Below, piece after piece: positions 37,686-45,423 of a stretch of 64,000 bases of DNA; the first letter of the stretch is position 1, and every line of letters begins with the position of its first letter. Source of the stretch: Methylomonas koyamae (GTDB taxonomy: Bacteria; Pseudomonadota; Gammaproteobacteria; Methylococcales; Methylomonadaceae); assembly GCF_006483455.1 (NCBI RefSeq), contig NZ_PPPU01000028.1, positions 62,001-126,000 of the forward strand. The letters run 5' to 3'. Under the pieces are notes generated by a model, which searched no databases, had not been told where the DNA came from, and saw only the letters and a list, made by a program, of their open reading frames with translations. Made by a program: the position numbers and the translations under genes.

Positions 37686-38096
37686 TTAGGTTTGGCTGGC
37701 GCCGCCCGCCGCGGCCAAAAACGCCGCAACGGCGTCATAACTCAGGGCTAGTACCGGCGGATCGGTTGGGCCTAAAGCCGCCGATAGCGCTACGGCGTGC
37801 GAACCGGCGCCGATTAAAAGATTCGGTTGGCCCCAATAGGCCAGCAGCACATCGCACAGGCTGCGTAGCTCGCCCGGAAGCGCAATATCGGCCCGAAACG
37901 CCATGGCCTGGCCGCCGCGGTTGCGGATGCGTTCCGCCAGCCGTTCCGCGGCGTCGCGCCGATCCGGGTAATTCAACATGACTCTGGCGCCGGCTAGAGC
38001 CAGCGCTTCAGCGGCGGCCGCGCCTGCGGCGCAAGTCGCGTCGATCACCAGCACAGTTTTGCCGTGCAGAGGCAAATGGGCGTTTGAAGTCGACAT
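37686..38096 (-). CDS. Degenerate, short SDR-like Rossmann protein in the buf operon
   Basis: 136 residues. The N-terminus (GKTVLVIDATCAAGAAAAEALALAGARVMLNYPD, FRADIALPGELRSLCD, NLLIGAGSHAV) follows the short-chain dehydrogenase pattern, but the Gly-rich TGxxxGxG reads DATCAAGAA, the NNAG equivalent is altered, and the Tyr-Lys catalytic part is missing. About half a normal SDR. It starts 3 bp after the DoxX gene, so is probably co-transcribed. Either a decaying SDR or a shortened protein kept for another role; no stop or frameshift interrupts it. Confidence 0.55.
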   Translation of the reverse strand: MSTSNAHLPLHGKTVLVIDATCAAGAAAAEALALAGARVMLNYPDRRDAAERLAERIRNRGGQAMAFRADIALPGELRSLCDVLLAYWGQPNLLIGAGSHAVALSAALGPTDPPVLALSYDAVAAFLAAAGGASQT

Positions 38097-38099
38097 GCA

Positions 38100-38576
38100 T
38101 CAATCCGGCCGGCGGCGCAACTGCGCCAGCCAGGCATCCACCGACCAACGGCCGGGACCGTGCGCCATCAGCACCAGCAACAGCAAACCCCAAGTCCGGT
38201 GTTGTTCCAGGCCGGCCGCGCCCAGTTGCGGATAAGACACCACCGCGACGATATTGAAACCGAACAGTAACGCCGCCGCCGTGCGGGCGTACAGGCCCAG
38301 AAACAAACATAGCGGCCCCAGCATTTCGATGGTCGTGGCCAGCACGGCTGCCGCCGGGCTCGGTAACAGCGGCACCGCATATTCGAATTGGAACAGATAT
38401 AAGGTGCTGTCCCAACTGTTCAACTTGAGCCAACCGGAAATCCAGAACGCGTAGCCGACCCAAGCGCGCAGCACCAAGTCGGCGAGCGGCGTCAGCTGGT
38501 GGCGCAATCTTAGGAAAAATGTGTTTACGGCTTTGCCCGGCACGGCCGGAGCAGGATTCGCGATACGCGTATTCAT
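38100..38576 (-). CDS. DoxX family membrane protein of the bufferin operon
   Basis: 158 residues, four membrane segments. DoxX pattern: RAWVGYAFWISGWLKLNSW, VLATTIEMLGPLCLFLGLYARTAAALLFGFNIVAV and a C-terminal DAWL. DoxX genes are usual members of bufferin-type clusters, perhaps for redox steps or export (not settled). ATG at 38576; 14 bp after the bufC stop. Confidence 0.85.
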   Translation of the reverse strand: MNTRIANPAPAVPGKAVNTFFLRLRHQLTPLADLVLRAWVGYAFWISGWLKLNSWDSTLYLFQFEYAVPLLPSPAAAVLATTIEMLGPLCLFLGLYARTAAALLFGFNIVAVVSYPQLGAAGLEQHRTWGLLLLVLMAHGPGRWSVDAWLAQLRRRPD

Positions 38577-38590
38577 GGAGTTAACCTCGG

Positions 38591-39361
38591 TTACAGTAAA
38601 ACGATATCGGCCAGCAGACCGCTGCGCAGTCCGGCCAGCAGCCAGGGTTCTACAGCGAAATCCGGATCGCATGCCAAAGCGGCGCCGACGGCAGCGGTTA
38701 AACCCGCGCCGCCGGCCAAGGCCGCCAAACAATGGTATTCCGCTAATGCCAACCGCCGAATCTCGACTTCCCACTGCGGCCGAAACACCAGCAGCCGGCA
38801 ACCGCCCGCATCCAGATTGACGTGCGGATCGCCGAGATAATCGGTTTGGTTGCTGAGCCAGATCGGCAGCAGCGGATAGTCGGATTCGAGCAAACCGACG
38901 CTGGGATGCAATTTTGCCGTCAACTCGCCGCAATCGACCTGGTTGAAATCGCGCAACGTCGTCAACGCCGGAACTGGGGATTCGGCGGCATGGTAGGCCC
39001 GGTGGTAAAGCCATTCCAGACTAGCCACGTCGGCCAGATAGGGCAGGCTGGCGGCAGCGGCAAAGCCGGCAATCAGCTCGGAGAAGTTGGCGCCGAATTC
39101 AATCAGACAAGCCGCGGCTGGCGGATATTCGGCGATATACGCTCGCGCCAGCCGGTCGAAGAAGCCGGCACCGACCAGGCGGTTTACTACCGGGTAGGTG
39201 TCGCGTAAGGCCTGGCTCAAACCGGTTTGGGTGTTGTTGCGGTAAACGGCCATCCGCCGTTCCGGGGCGATGCCGTTGGCGACAATACCGGCCGGAATCC
39301 GGGCGGAGTCGCCAAACACGAAACCGGTAAAATCGCGTTGCAGCTCATGCAGCCTGGACAT
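38591..39361 (-). CDS. bufC: BufC-type protein (DUF2063), RiPP modification partner
   Basis: 256 residues. N-terminal DUF2063 (LHELQRDFTGFVFG..., RMAVYRNNTQTGLSQALRDTYPVVNRLVG, EYPPAAACLIEFGANFSELIAGF), the helical domain that recognises the bufferin precursor and delivers it to BufB. The C-terminal half carries a beta-rich MbnC-like part. Overlaps bufB by 17 nt. Confidence 0.88.
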   Translation of the reverse strand: MSRLHELQRDFTGFVFGDSARIPAGIVANGIAPERRMAVYRNNTQTGLSQALRDTYPVVNRLVGAGFFDRLARAYIAEYPPAAACLIEFGANFSELIAGFAAAASLPYLADVASLEWLYHRAYHAAESPVPALTTLRDFNQVDCGELTAKLHPSVGLLESDYPLLPIWLSNQTDYLGDPHVNLDAGGCRLLVFRPQWEVEIRRLALAEYHCLAALAGGAGLTAAVGAALACDPDFAVEPWLLAGLRSGLLADIVLL

Positions 39362-40226
39362 AATTTTGCTCCATATAGCGATCGGCGCGTGCGGCCTGAC
39401 CGATCAGGGTGTGCCAATCGGGTAAATCCGCATCCCATTCGATCAAGGTTGGCCGGTTGCCGAACAGCTGTAAAACCATGCGGAACAACTGCCATACCGG
39501 CTCGGCGACCGGGCCGTCGTGGCTGTCGATCAGGATTACGTCAGCGCCGATTTGGTTGCGGCGGTGGCCGGCCAAATGGAATTCGGCCACGCGGTCGGCA
39601 TCGAGTGCGAGCAGGTAATCCAGCTCGTCCCAGCCGTGGTTACGGCAAGAGACGTAAAGATTGTTGACGTCCAGCAGCAGGCCGCAGCCGCTGCGGCGGG
39701 CCAATTGGCTCAGGAATTCGGCTTCGCTGTAGTCGGCATAGTCGAACTGCAGATAACTGGACGGGTTTTCCAGCAAGATTGGCCGGCCGAGGAAGTCCTG
39801 CACCTGCGCCACCCGTTGTACCCAAGCGGCGAGGGCCGATTCGGTATAGGCAATCGGCGCCAGATCGTTTAAATAGCGGCCGCCGAACGCGCTCCAAGAC
39901 AAATGCTCGGACACCAGAGCCGGCTCGATGCGTGCGATCAACTGCTGTAACTGGCGTAAATGGCGCCCGTCCGGTGCGTCTACCGAGCCGAGCGACATGC
40001 CGACGCCGTGCAGGCTGAGCGGATAGTCCCGCCGCAGGCTTTCCAGCATCCGTAGCGCCGGGCCGCCGGTAGCGAAATAGTTTTCGCTGTGCACTTCGAG
40101 CCAGGCCGGTTTGGGCTGGCCGTGCAAGGCCTCGCGGTAGTGCGGCGAACGCAGCCCGATTCCGGCCGCAGCCGGAATCGAAGCGTTAACGGCGCCGAAG
40201 GATAGGGTATTGCGTGACTGCGCCAT
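39345..40226 (-). CDS. bufB: BufB-type multinuclear iron enzyme (DUF692)
   Basis: 293 residues. DUF692, the MbnB/TglH/BufB family of iron-dependent oxidases that convert peptide cysteines to oxazolone/thioamide or thiooxazole groups. TIM-barrel ligands are visible in order: WLEVHSENYF, LSLHGVGMSLGS, SEHLSW, LENPSSYLQF, DVNNLYVSCRNHG, FHLAGH, DSHDGPV and LIEWD. Starts 12 bp after bufA. Confidence 0.92.
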   Translation of the reverse strand: MAQSRNTLSFGAVNASIPAAAGIGLRSPHYREALHGQPKPAWLEVHSENYFATGGPALRMLESLRRDYPLSLHGVGMSLGSVDAPDGRHLRQLQQLIARIEPALVSEHLSWSAFGGRYLNDLAPIAYTESALAAWVQRVAQVQDFLGRPILLENPSSYLQFDYADYSEAEFLSQLARRSGCGLLLDVNNLYVSCRNHGWDELDYLLALDADRVAEFHLAGHRRNQIGADVILIDSHDGPVAEPVWQLFRMVLQLFGNRPTLIEWDADLPDWHTLIGQAARADRYMEQNYVQAA

Positions 40227-40238
40227 GACCGATCCGGA

Positions 40239-40514
40239 TTACATGCCGGCCGGAGCTTGCAGGCTGCCGCCGCTGATGCGCTCGCAGGTGCCGGCCGGCA
40301 ACGCGATGAAGGCATCTTTCTGGTTATCGCTGATTGCGTGGCCGGCGCACGCGTTGGACAAGGTTTTGCAATCGTTCTTGCCGGCTTTGGCGACGCCGTA
40401 GCATTTCTCCATATCGTTTTTGTCGGCGGCCGCGGCTGTGGCTGGCAATCCCATCGCGCTCATGGCCAGGATGGAAGCCAAAGCGGTGCTGACGACGGTA
40501 GTTGGGTTTTTCAT
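40239..40514 (-). CDS. bufA1: BufA1-type bufferin precursor (DUF2282)
   Basis: 91 residues. Sec signal peptide of about 30 residues (unusual for a RiPP but typical of bufferins), then a core with four cysteines at C38, C49, C56 and C77 in the DUF2282 arrangement (KCYGVAKAGKNDC, then NACAG, then GTC). In Caulobacter the modified product binds copper and protects from copper stress. CGGAG ribosome-binding site. Preceded by a sigma-54 promoter match. Confidence 0.92.
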   Translation of the reverse strand: MKNPTTVVSTALASILAMSAMGLPATAAAADKNDMEKCYGVAKAGKNDCKTLSNACAGHAISDNQKDAFIALPAGTCERISGGSLQAPAGM

Positions 40515-40580
40515 GGATAGTCTCCGTTAAGTTAGATTAGTGAAGTGTCGGCAGCCTGTGCCGTCCGACACAGCTAATAT

Positions 40581-40596
40581 AGCAAGCGCCGTACCA
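40581..40596 (-). promoter_or_regulatory. Sigma-54 promoter match for the buf operon
   Basis: Read on the minus strand: TGGTACGGCGCTTGCT. Compared with the consensus TGGCACG-N4-TTGCW it differs at one base (T for C) and keeps the GG/GC spacing. The start of transcription would fall near 40570, about 55 nt before bufA. The neighbouring divergent gene encodes a sigma-54 activator. Confidence 0.7.
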
Positions 40597-40682
40597 GGTC
40601 CTGTCTTGTAGAATTAGTTAAATTTAATCAATGGCTTGTAAAAATTTGGCGCTATCGCTGGTCAAGTTTGCACTGAAGAGTG

Positions 40683-40698
40683 CCGCGATATTTCGCGG
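40683..40698. promoter_or_regulatory. Candidate activator binding site (upstream activating sequence)
   Basis: CCGCGA-TATT-TCGCGG, a perfect dyad about 90-115 bp upstream of the sigma-54 promoter and about 100 bp before the regulator gene. Position and symmetry are those expected for a Fis-type HTH dimer of an NtrC-family activator. Confidence 0.45.
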
Positions 40699-40793
40699 CG
40701 GCCGCCAAATATGGTGGCCTTGGCTTGGTGGTCGCGGCTAGAATGTGGTGGCGTTCTGCGGTGTCAATTTTTTCGTCCACTCTTTTCAAAAAC

Positions 40794-42659
40794 ATGGACC
40801 CAAGCGATTCCTGCGATTTTTCGATTCTGAAGGCGGTGGTCGAAGGCACTGCCCAAGCCACCGGCGGCGACTTCATGCGCTCGTTGGTGCGCAACTTATG
40901 CCTGGCGACCGGCGTGGCGAACGGTTTCGTCGCCGAGTTCGCCGAGGCCAAGACTCGCGTGCGCACCTTGGCGTTCTGGACCGACGGCGAATTTCTGGAC
41001 CATCAGGAATGGGATTTGCCCGGTACGCCGTGCGAAGATGTGTTGCGCGGCAATTTCTGCCATTACCCTTCCGGCGTGTCGCAGATGTTTCCGCACGAGC
41101 AGGGAGTGGAAAGTTATTTGGGCGTGCCGCTACGCGACGGCGAAGGCGAGATACTCGGCCACTTGGCGTTGTTCGATAGGCAAGCGATGCCGGAGCGGGA
41201 CAATCTGTTCTATGTCTTCAAAATCTTCGCCGCCCGCGCCGCGGCGGAATTGAACCGGTTGCGCATCGAGCAGCAACTGCGGCTCAGCGAACAGCGCTTT
41301 CGCGAATTGTTCGACGAAGCGCCGATCGCCTATGTGCACGAGGATGTGCAAACCCGGTTTCTGCAAGCCAACCAGGCGGCATTGCGGATTCTGGGTTTGA
41401 CTCCGGAGCAGGTAAGCACCACGCGCGGCATTTCCCTGGTGCCGGAGACGCCGGAAGCCCAGGCCCGGTTGCAACAGGCGTTCGCATCGGTCGAAAAAGG
41501 CACGGATAGCGCCGGCGTGGTGCTGGAATTGCGGCGCAAGGACGACGGCCGGCCGGTCTGGATTCGCTGGTGGTCGAAAACCGATCCCAGCGGCCGCTTC
41601 ATGCGCACGATGTTCATAGACATTACCGCCCAAGTCTTGATGGAACAGGAGCAGGCCAAGTTGGAAGCGCAAAACCGCTACCTGCAGGAAGAAATCAAGG
41701 CAGAGCACAATTTTGAGGAAATCGTCGGCCGCAGCCCGGCGCTACGCTCGTTGCTGCACCAGGTGCAGCGTGTGGCGCAGACCGACGCTTCGGTACTGAT
41801 TCAAGGCGAATCCGGCACCGGCAAGGAACTCGTGGCGCGCGCCATCCACTCCGCCAGCAAACGCAAACAGCGGCCGTTGATCAAAGTCAATTGTGCGGCG
41901 TTGCCGTCCAGCCTGATCGAAAGCGAATTGTTCGGCCACGAAAAAGGCGCTTTTACCGGTGCGATCAGCAAACGTATCGGCCGTTTCGAACTGGCCGAAG
42001 GCGGCACCCTGTTCCTGGACGAAGTCGGCGAAATTCCGCTGGACGTGCAGGTCAAATTATTGCGGGTGATCCAAGAACGCGAATTCGAACGCGTCGGCGG
42101 CCAGACCCCGATCAAAATGGATGTACGGGTCATCACCGCCACCAACCGCGATTTGTTGCAGGAGGTGGCGAACAAAAGTTTCCGCGAGGATTTGTTCTAC
42201 CGGCTGAACGTGTTTCCGCTGACCACGCCGCCGCTGCGGGAGCGGCTGGAAGACATTCCGCTGTTGGCCGCTTTTCTGATCGGCAAATTCGCGCCGAAAA
42301 TCGGCAAAAAAATCAACGGCGTCGGCGCCGAATCGATGCGACGTTTGCAGAACTACCGCTGGCCCGGCAACATCCGCGAACTGGAAAACATCATCGAGCG
42401 CGCCATCATCCTGGCCGACGGGCCGTGGCTGGAGATCGGCGCCGAGCAATTGCCGGGCAGTGCGACGGATATTTCAACCGCGCCGCCGCAGATCGGCGAC
42501 GCCAGCCTGGATGCGGTCGCCCGCGAACATATCCTGCAGGTGTTGGAGCGAAGCCGATGGGTGATAGAGGGCCCGCAAGGCGCGGCGCAGCGCTTGCGGG
42601 TCAAGCCCAGCACGTTGCGCTATCGGATGCGGAAACTGAATATTCGTAAGCCGCAATGA
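40794..42659 (+). CDS. Sigma-54 dependent activator (GAF-PAS-AAA-Fis), likely regulator of the buf operon
   Basis: 621 residues. N-terminal GAF domain (about 15-165), PAS domain (about 180-300; FRELFDEAPIAYVHEDVQTRFLQANQAALRILG), short coiled segment, AAA+ core with Walker A GESGTGKE near 338 and the sigma-54 contact loop GAFTGA near 385, then a C-terminal Fis-type HTH (GAAQRLRVKPSTLRYRMRKLNI). No receiver domain, so it senses a ligand rather than a partner kinase. The ATG at 40794 begins just before the GAF domain; the frame is open further up without conserved sequence. Confidence 0.88.
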   Translation: MDPSDSCDFSILKAVVEGTAQATGGDFMRSLVRNLCLATGVANGFVAEFAEAKTRVRTLAFWTDGEFLDHQEWDLPGTPCEDVLRGNFCHYPSGVSQMFPHEQGVESYLGVPLRDGEGEILGHLALFDRQAMPERDNLFYVFKIFAARAAAELNRLRIEQQLRLSEQRFRELFDEAPIAYVHEDVQTRFLQANQAALRILGLTPEQVSTTRGISLVPETPEAQARLQQAFASVEKGTDSAGVVLELRRKDDGRPVWIRWWSKTDPSGRFMRTMFIDITAQVLMEQEQAKLEAQNRYLQEEIKAEHNFEEIVGRSPALRSLLHQVQRVAQTDASVLIQGESGTGKELVARAIHSASKRKQRPLIKVNCAALPSSLIESELFGHEKGAFTGAISKRIGRFELAEGGTLFLDEVGEIPLDVQVKLLRVIQEREFERVGGQTPIKMDVRVITATNRDLLQEVANKSFREDLFYRLNVFPLTTPPLRERLEDIPLLAAFLIGKFAPKIGKKINGVGAESMRRLQNYRWPGNIRELENIIERAIILADGPWLEIGAEQLPGSATDISTAPPQIGDASLDAVAREHILQVLERSRWVIEGPQGAAQRLRVKPSTLRYRMRKLNIRKPQ

Positions 42660-42771
42660 AAGCCCGCATCGAATTCATTGATTGCATTGCGAAACCGGCG
42701 GCGCCGGATTACGTCAGGCCGGCGGTCGACAACAGTCCAAGCGGCGAATGGTTCGGCCAACCGGAGCTGAG

Positions 42772-43314
42772 ATGAGCAATCATCCCGAAACCGTAAGCTA
42801 CGATCCGCGCGCGGTCTGCGCCGCGCTGGGAATTGCCGTCGAAGCGGTCGAAGCCCGCGGCCTGCGCCTGTATCCCGCGGCGGAACGCTTGGCCGTCGCC
42901 GACCTCGACCATAAAGGCAGGGCGTTTCTAATGACCCCCGCCGCCGGCCGCGCCTGGCAGGCGATGAAGGCCGCCGCAGCGGCCGACGGCATCGAGATTT
43001 ACCTGATCTCGGCCTACCGCAGCGTGGAACGCCAGGCCGAGATCATCCGCGCCAAGCTCGACGCCGGCGCGGCAATTGCCGAGATCCTGACCGTGCTGGC
43101 GCCGCCCGGCTACAGCGAACACCACACCGGCCGCGCCGTGGATTTGACCTGCCCGGATGCGCCGGCGGTGCAACAGGGCTTCGAACTGACCGCTGCTTTC
43201 GCCTGGTTGCAGGTCAACGCCAATCGCTTCGGTTTCGTCATGTCCTATCCGCCGGACAACGCCTCGGGTTATCGCTACGAGCCTTGGCATTGGTGTTATC
43301 AAGATATTTCTTAA
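42772..43314 (+). CDS. D-alanyl-D-alanine carboxypeptidase, VanY/LdcB type
   Basis: 180 residues without signal peptide. Zinc peptidase of the VanY family: ISAYRSVERQAEI, the first zinc motif SEHHTGRAVDL (SxHxxGxAxD) and the second in YEPWHW. Trims stem peptides of peptidoglycan. Lack of an export signal is odd for a cell-wall enzyme; a cytoplasmic role on recycled muropeptides (LD-carboxypeptidase) is possible. GGAG lies just upstream of the ATG. Confidence 0.8.
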   Translation: MSNHPETVSYDPRAVCAALGIAVEAVEARGLRLYPAAERLAVADLDHKGRAFLMTPAAGRAWQAMKAAAAADGIEIYLISAYRSVERQAEIIRAKLDAGAAIAEILTVLAPPGYSEHHTGRAVDLTCPDAPAVQQGFELTAAFAWLQVNANRFGFVMSYPPDNASGYRYEPWHWCYQDIS

Positions 43315-43489
43315 GATTTGCGGCCGGCGCTATCGCTAAGGTCGCATTTTTTAAATCCGGCCGTTGCCGGCTAAGGGCCTTTCCGGGCGAGTCGGGTCGG
43401 CGGGTTTGGTTAAAGCCGGCGGCTGGTATAAAATCTTGCGGTGTTCAATCACGTCCTTGCCGGTCAAGCCGGCCCTGCATCCGCGTTTA

Positions 43490-44863
43490 ATGCTTCTAGC
43501 CAAACCCACTAAACATCCGCTGCCGTATTTTTCGGACAGCGCGCAATTATTCGCCCCTATTGCCCATCTGCCGTGGGCGGTGTTCCTGGATAGCGCGCAA
43601 CCTCACAGTCGTCAGGACCGTTACGATATTCTGGCTTATGCGCCCGTAACCACTCTGCAAACCTACGGCAACCTGACCAGGATCGAACGCGACGGGCAGG
43701 TCGTCGAAAGCGCTGCGGACCCGTTCGAATTGTTGAAGCAGCAACTGGGACAGGTATTGCCGGCAATCGACGGTTTGCCGTTCTGCGGCGGGGCGATCGG
43801 TTACTTTGCCTACGACTTGGCCCGGCGTATCGAAAAATTACCTGCCATCGCCGCGGACGCCGAGGGCATTGCCGACATGGCGGTCGGCATTTACCGTTGG
43901 GCGGTGGTCGTCGATCATCAGCAACAGCAAAGCTGGCTGGTCGGTTACGGTTTGACCGATGAACTGCTACAACGCTTAATCGCCGAGTTCAGCCAACGAT
44001 CGCCACAGGGTCCGACTGCAGCTTTCCGGGTGTTGCAGGCGCCTGCCGCCAACATGGACAAGCGCCAATATGCGGCGGCCTTCAACAAAATCAAAGATTA
44101 TTTGAAAGAAGGCGATTGCTACCAGATCAATCTGACCCAGCGTTTCAGCAGCGCCTGCGTCGGCGAGCCGTGGCAGGCCTTCGAGGTGCTGCGGCGGATC
44201 AATGCCGCGCCGTTCAGCGCCTATTTGAATCTGCCGGACGTCCAGGTATTGAGTTCGTCGCCCGAGCGTTTTTTGAAAGTGACCGACGGCGCGGTCGAAA
44301 CCAAGCCGATCAAGGGTACCCGCCCGCGCCGTGCGGACCCGGAACAGGATCAAGCCCAGATCGAAGACTTGGTGGCTAGCGCCAAGGACAGGGCGGAAAA
44401 CGTGATGATCGTCGATTTGCTGCGTAACGACTTGGGCAAGTGTTGCCGGAAAGGTTCGGTCTGGGTGCCGAATTTGTTCGCAGTGGAAAGCTACGCCACC
44501 GTGCATCACTTGGTCAGTACCGTCACCGGCCAGTTGGCGCCCGGCCAGCATGCGCTGGATTTGTTGCGCAGTTGTTTTCCGGGCGGCTCAATCACCGGCG
44601 CGCCGAAAATCCGGGCCATGGAAATCATCGAGGAATTGGAACCGCATCGGCGCGGAGTTTATTGCGGTGCGATCGGCTACGTCGGCTTCGACGGCAATAT
44701 GGACACCAATATCGCGATCCGGACCCTGGTGCACAACCGCGGCACGATTCGCTTCTGGGCCGGCGGCGGCATCGTCAATGATTCGGTACTGGACGCAGAA
44801 TATCAGGAATGCTTCGATAAAGCGGCGGCACTGTTGCAGGTGTTGGCGCAATTTAGCGAATGA
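43490..44863 (+). CDS. pabB: Aminodeoxychorismate synthase component I
   Basis: 457 residues. Chorismate-binding enzyme that with PabA makes 4-amino-4-deoxychorismate for p-aminobenzoate. Motifs: ETKPIKGTRPR (PIKGT of PabB, versus PIAGT of TrpE), LLRNDLGK, GGSITGAPK, and YCGAIGYVGFDGNMDTNIAIRT. ATG at 43490 gives the family length. Overlaps the next gene by 4 nt (ATGA). p-Aminobenzoate feeds folate and, in methylotrophs, tetrahydromethanopterin. Confidence 0.9.
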   Translation: MLLAKPTKHPLPYFSDSAQLFAPIAHLPWAVFLDSAQPHSRQDRYDILAYAPVTTLQTYGNLTRIERDGQVVESAADPFELLKQQLGQVLPAIDGLPFCGGAIGYFAYDLARRIEKLPAIAADAEGIADMAVGIYRWAVVVDHQQQQSWLVGYGLTDELLQRLIAEFSQRSPQGPTAAFRVLQAPAANMDKRQYAAAFNKIKDYLKEGDCYQINLTQRFSSACVGEPWQAFEVLRRINAAPFSAYLNLPDVQVLSSSPERFLKVTDGAVETKPIKGTRPRRADPEQDQAQIEDLVASAKDRAENVMIVDLLRNDLGKCCRKGSVWVPNLFAVESYATVHHLVSTVTGQLAPGQHALDLLRSCFPGGSITGAPKIRAMEIIEELEPHRRGVYCGAIGYVGFDGNMDTNIAIRTLVHNRGTIRFWAGGGIVNDSVLDAEYQECFDKAAALLQVLAQFSE

Positions 44864-45423
44864 TTTGCGTCGTCAAACTAGGCGGCAGCTTGTTGGAAAC
44901 GGCGGCATTGCCGGCTTGTTTGGCGGCGGTGGCGCGGCGGCCGGGACTTAAAGTCATCGTTCCGGGCGGCGGCCGGTTTGCCGACCAGGTTCGCGCCGCG
45001 CAACGCGATTATCGGTTCGACGAAGTCGCGGCGCACCGGATGGCCTTACTGGCGATGCAGCAGATGGCCGAATTGATGCGCGGGCTGCTGCCCGAGCTGG
45101 AAATCCTGGTAGCTACCGACTCGCTTGCAGCCGGGGCGGCGGCCAAAACCTGGGTCTGGGCGCCGCAAGTCGCCGAATTGGATGCGGCCGGAGTTCCGGC
45201 TAGTTGGGACGTCACCTCGGACAGTCTGGCCGCCTGGCTGGCCGGGCGGATTGCGGCCGACGAATTGGTGGTGGTCAAGTCGGCGCCGGTCGCGGCCGGG
45301 ACCGACTGGCCGGAATTGCAGCGGCAAGGCATCCTTGATCCGGCTTTTGCCCGTTTCGCTGACGCCGCTTCCTGTAAAATCAGCGTGGTCAATAAAGACG
45401 ACTTCGTGTTCCATCATGATTAA
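44860..45423 (+). CDS. Amino-acid kinase family protein, MfnE-like
   Basis: 187 residues. Begins MICVVKLGGSLLE with the amino-acid-kinase phosphate loop, followed by VIVPGGGRFADQVR and a conserved W-D-VTSDSLAAWLA segment. The small size fits the group that includes archaeal MfnE, which phosphorylates the aminomethylfuran precursor of methanofuran, and its homologues in methylotrophs carrying H4MPT/methanofuran genes. Translational coupling with pabB supports a C1-cofactor role (inference). Confidence 0.7.
   Translation: MICVVKLGGSLLETAALPACLAAVARRPGLKVIVPGGGRFADQVRAAQRDYRFDEVAAHRMALLAMQQMAELMRGLLPELEILVATDSLAAGAAAKTWVWAPQVAELDAAGVPASWDVTSDSLAAWLAGRIAADELVVVKSAPVAAGTDWPELQRQGILDPAFARFADAASCKISVVNKDDFVFHHD

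Noticed and set aside
39345..40514. Methanobactin cluster
   Set aside because: The DUF692 enzyme suggested it, but the precursor is a long DUF2282 protein with Sec signal and four cysteines, and the partner is DUF2063 rather than a separate MbnC with short MbnA.
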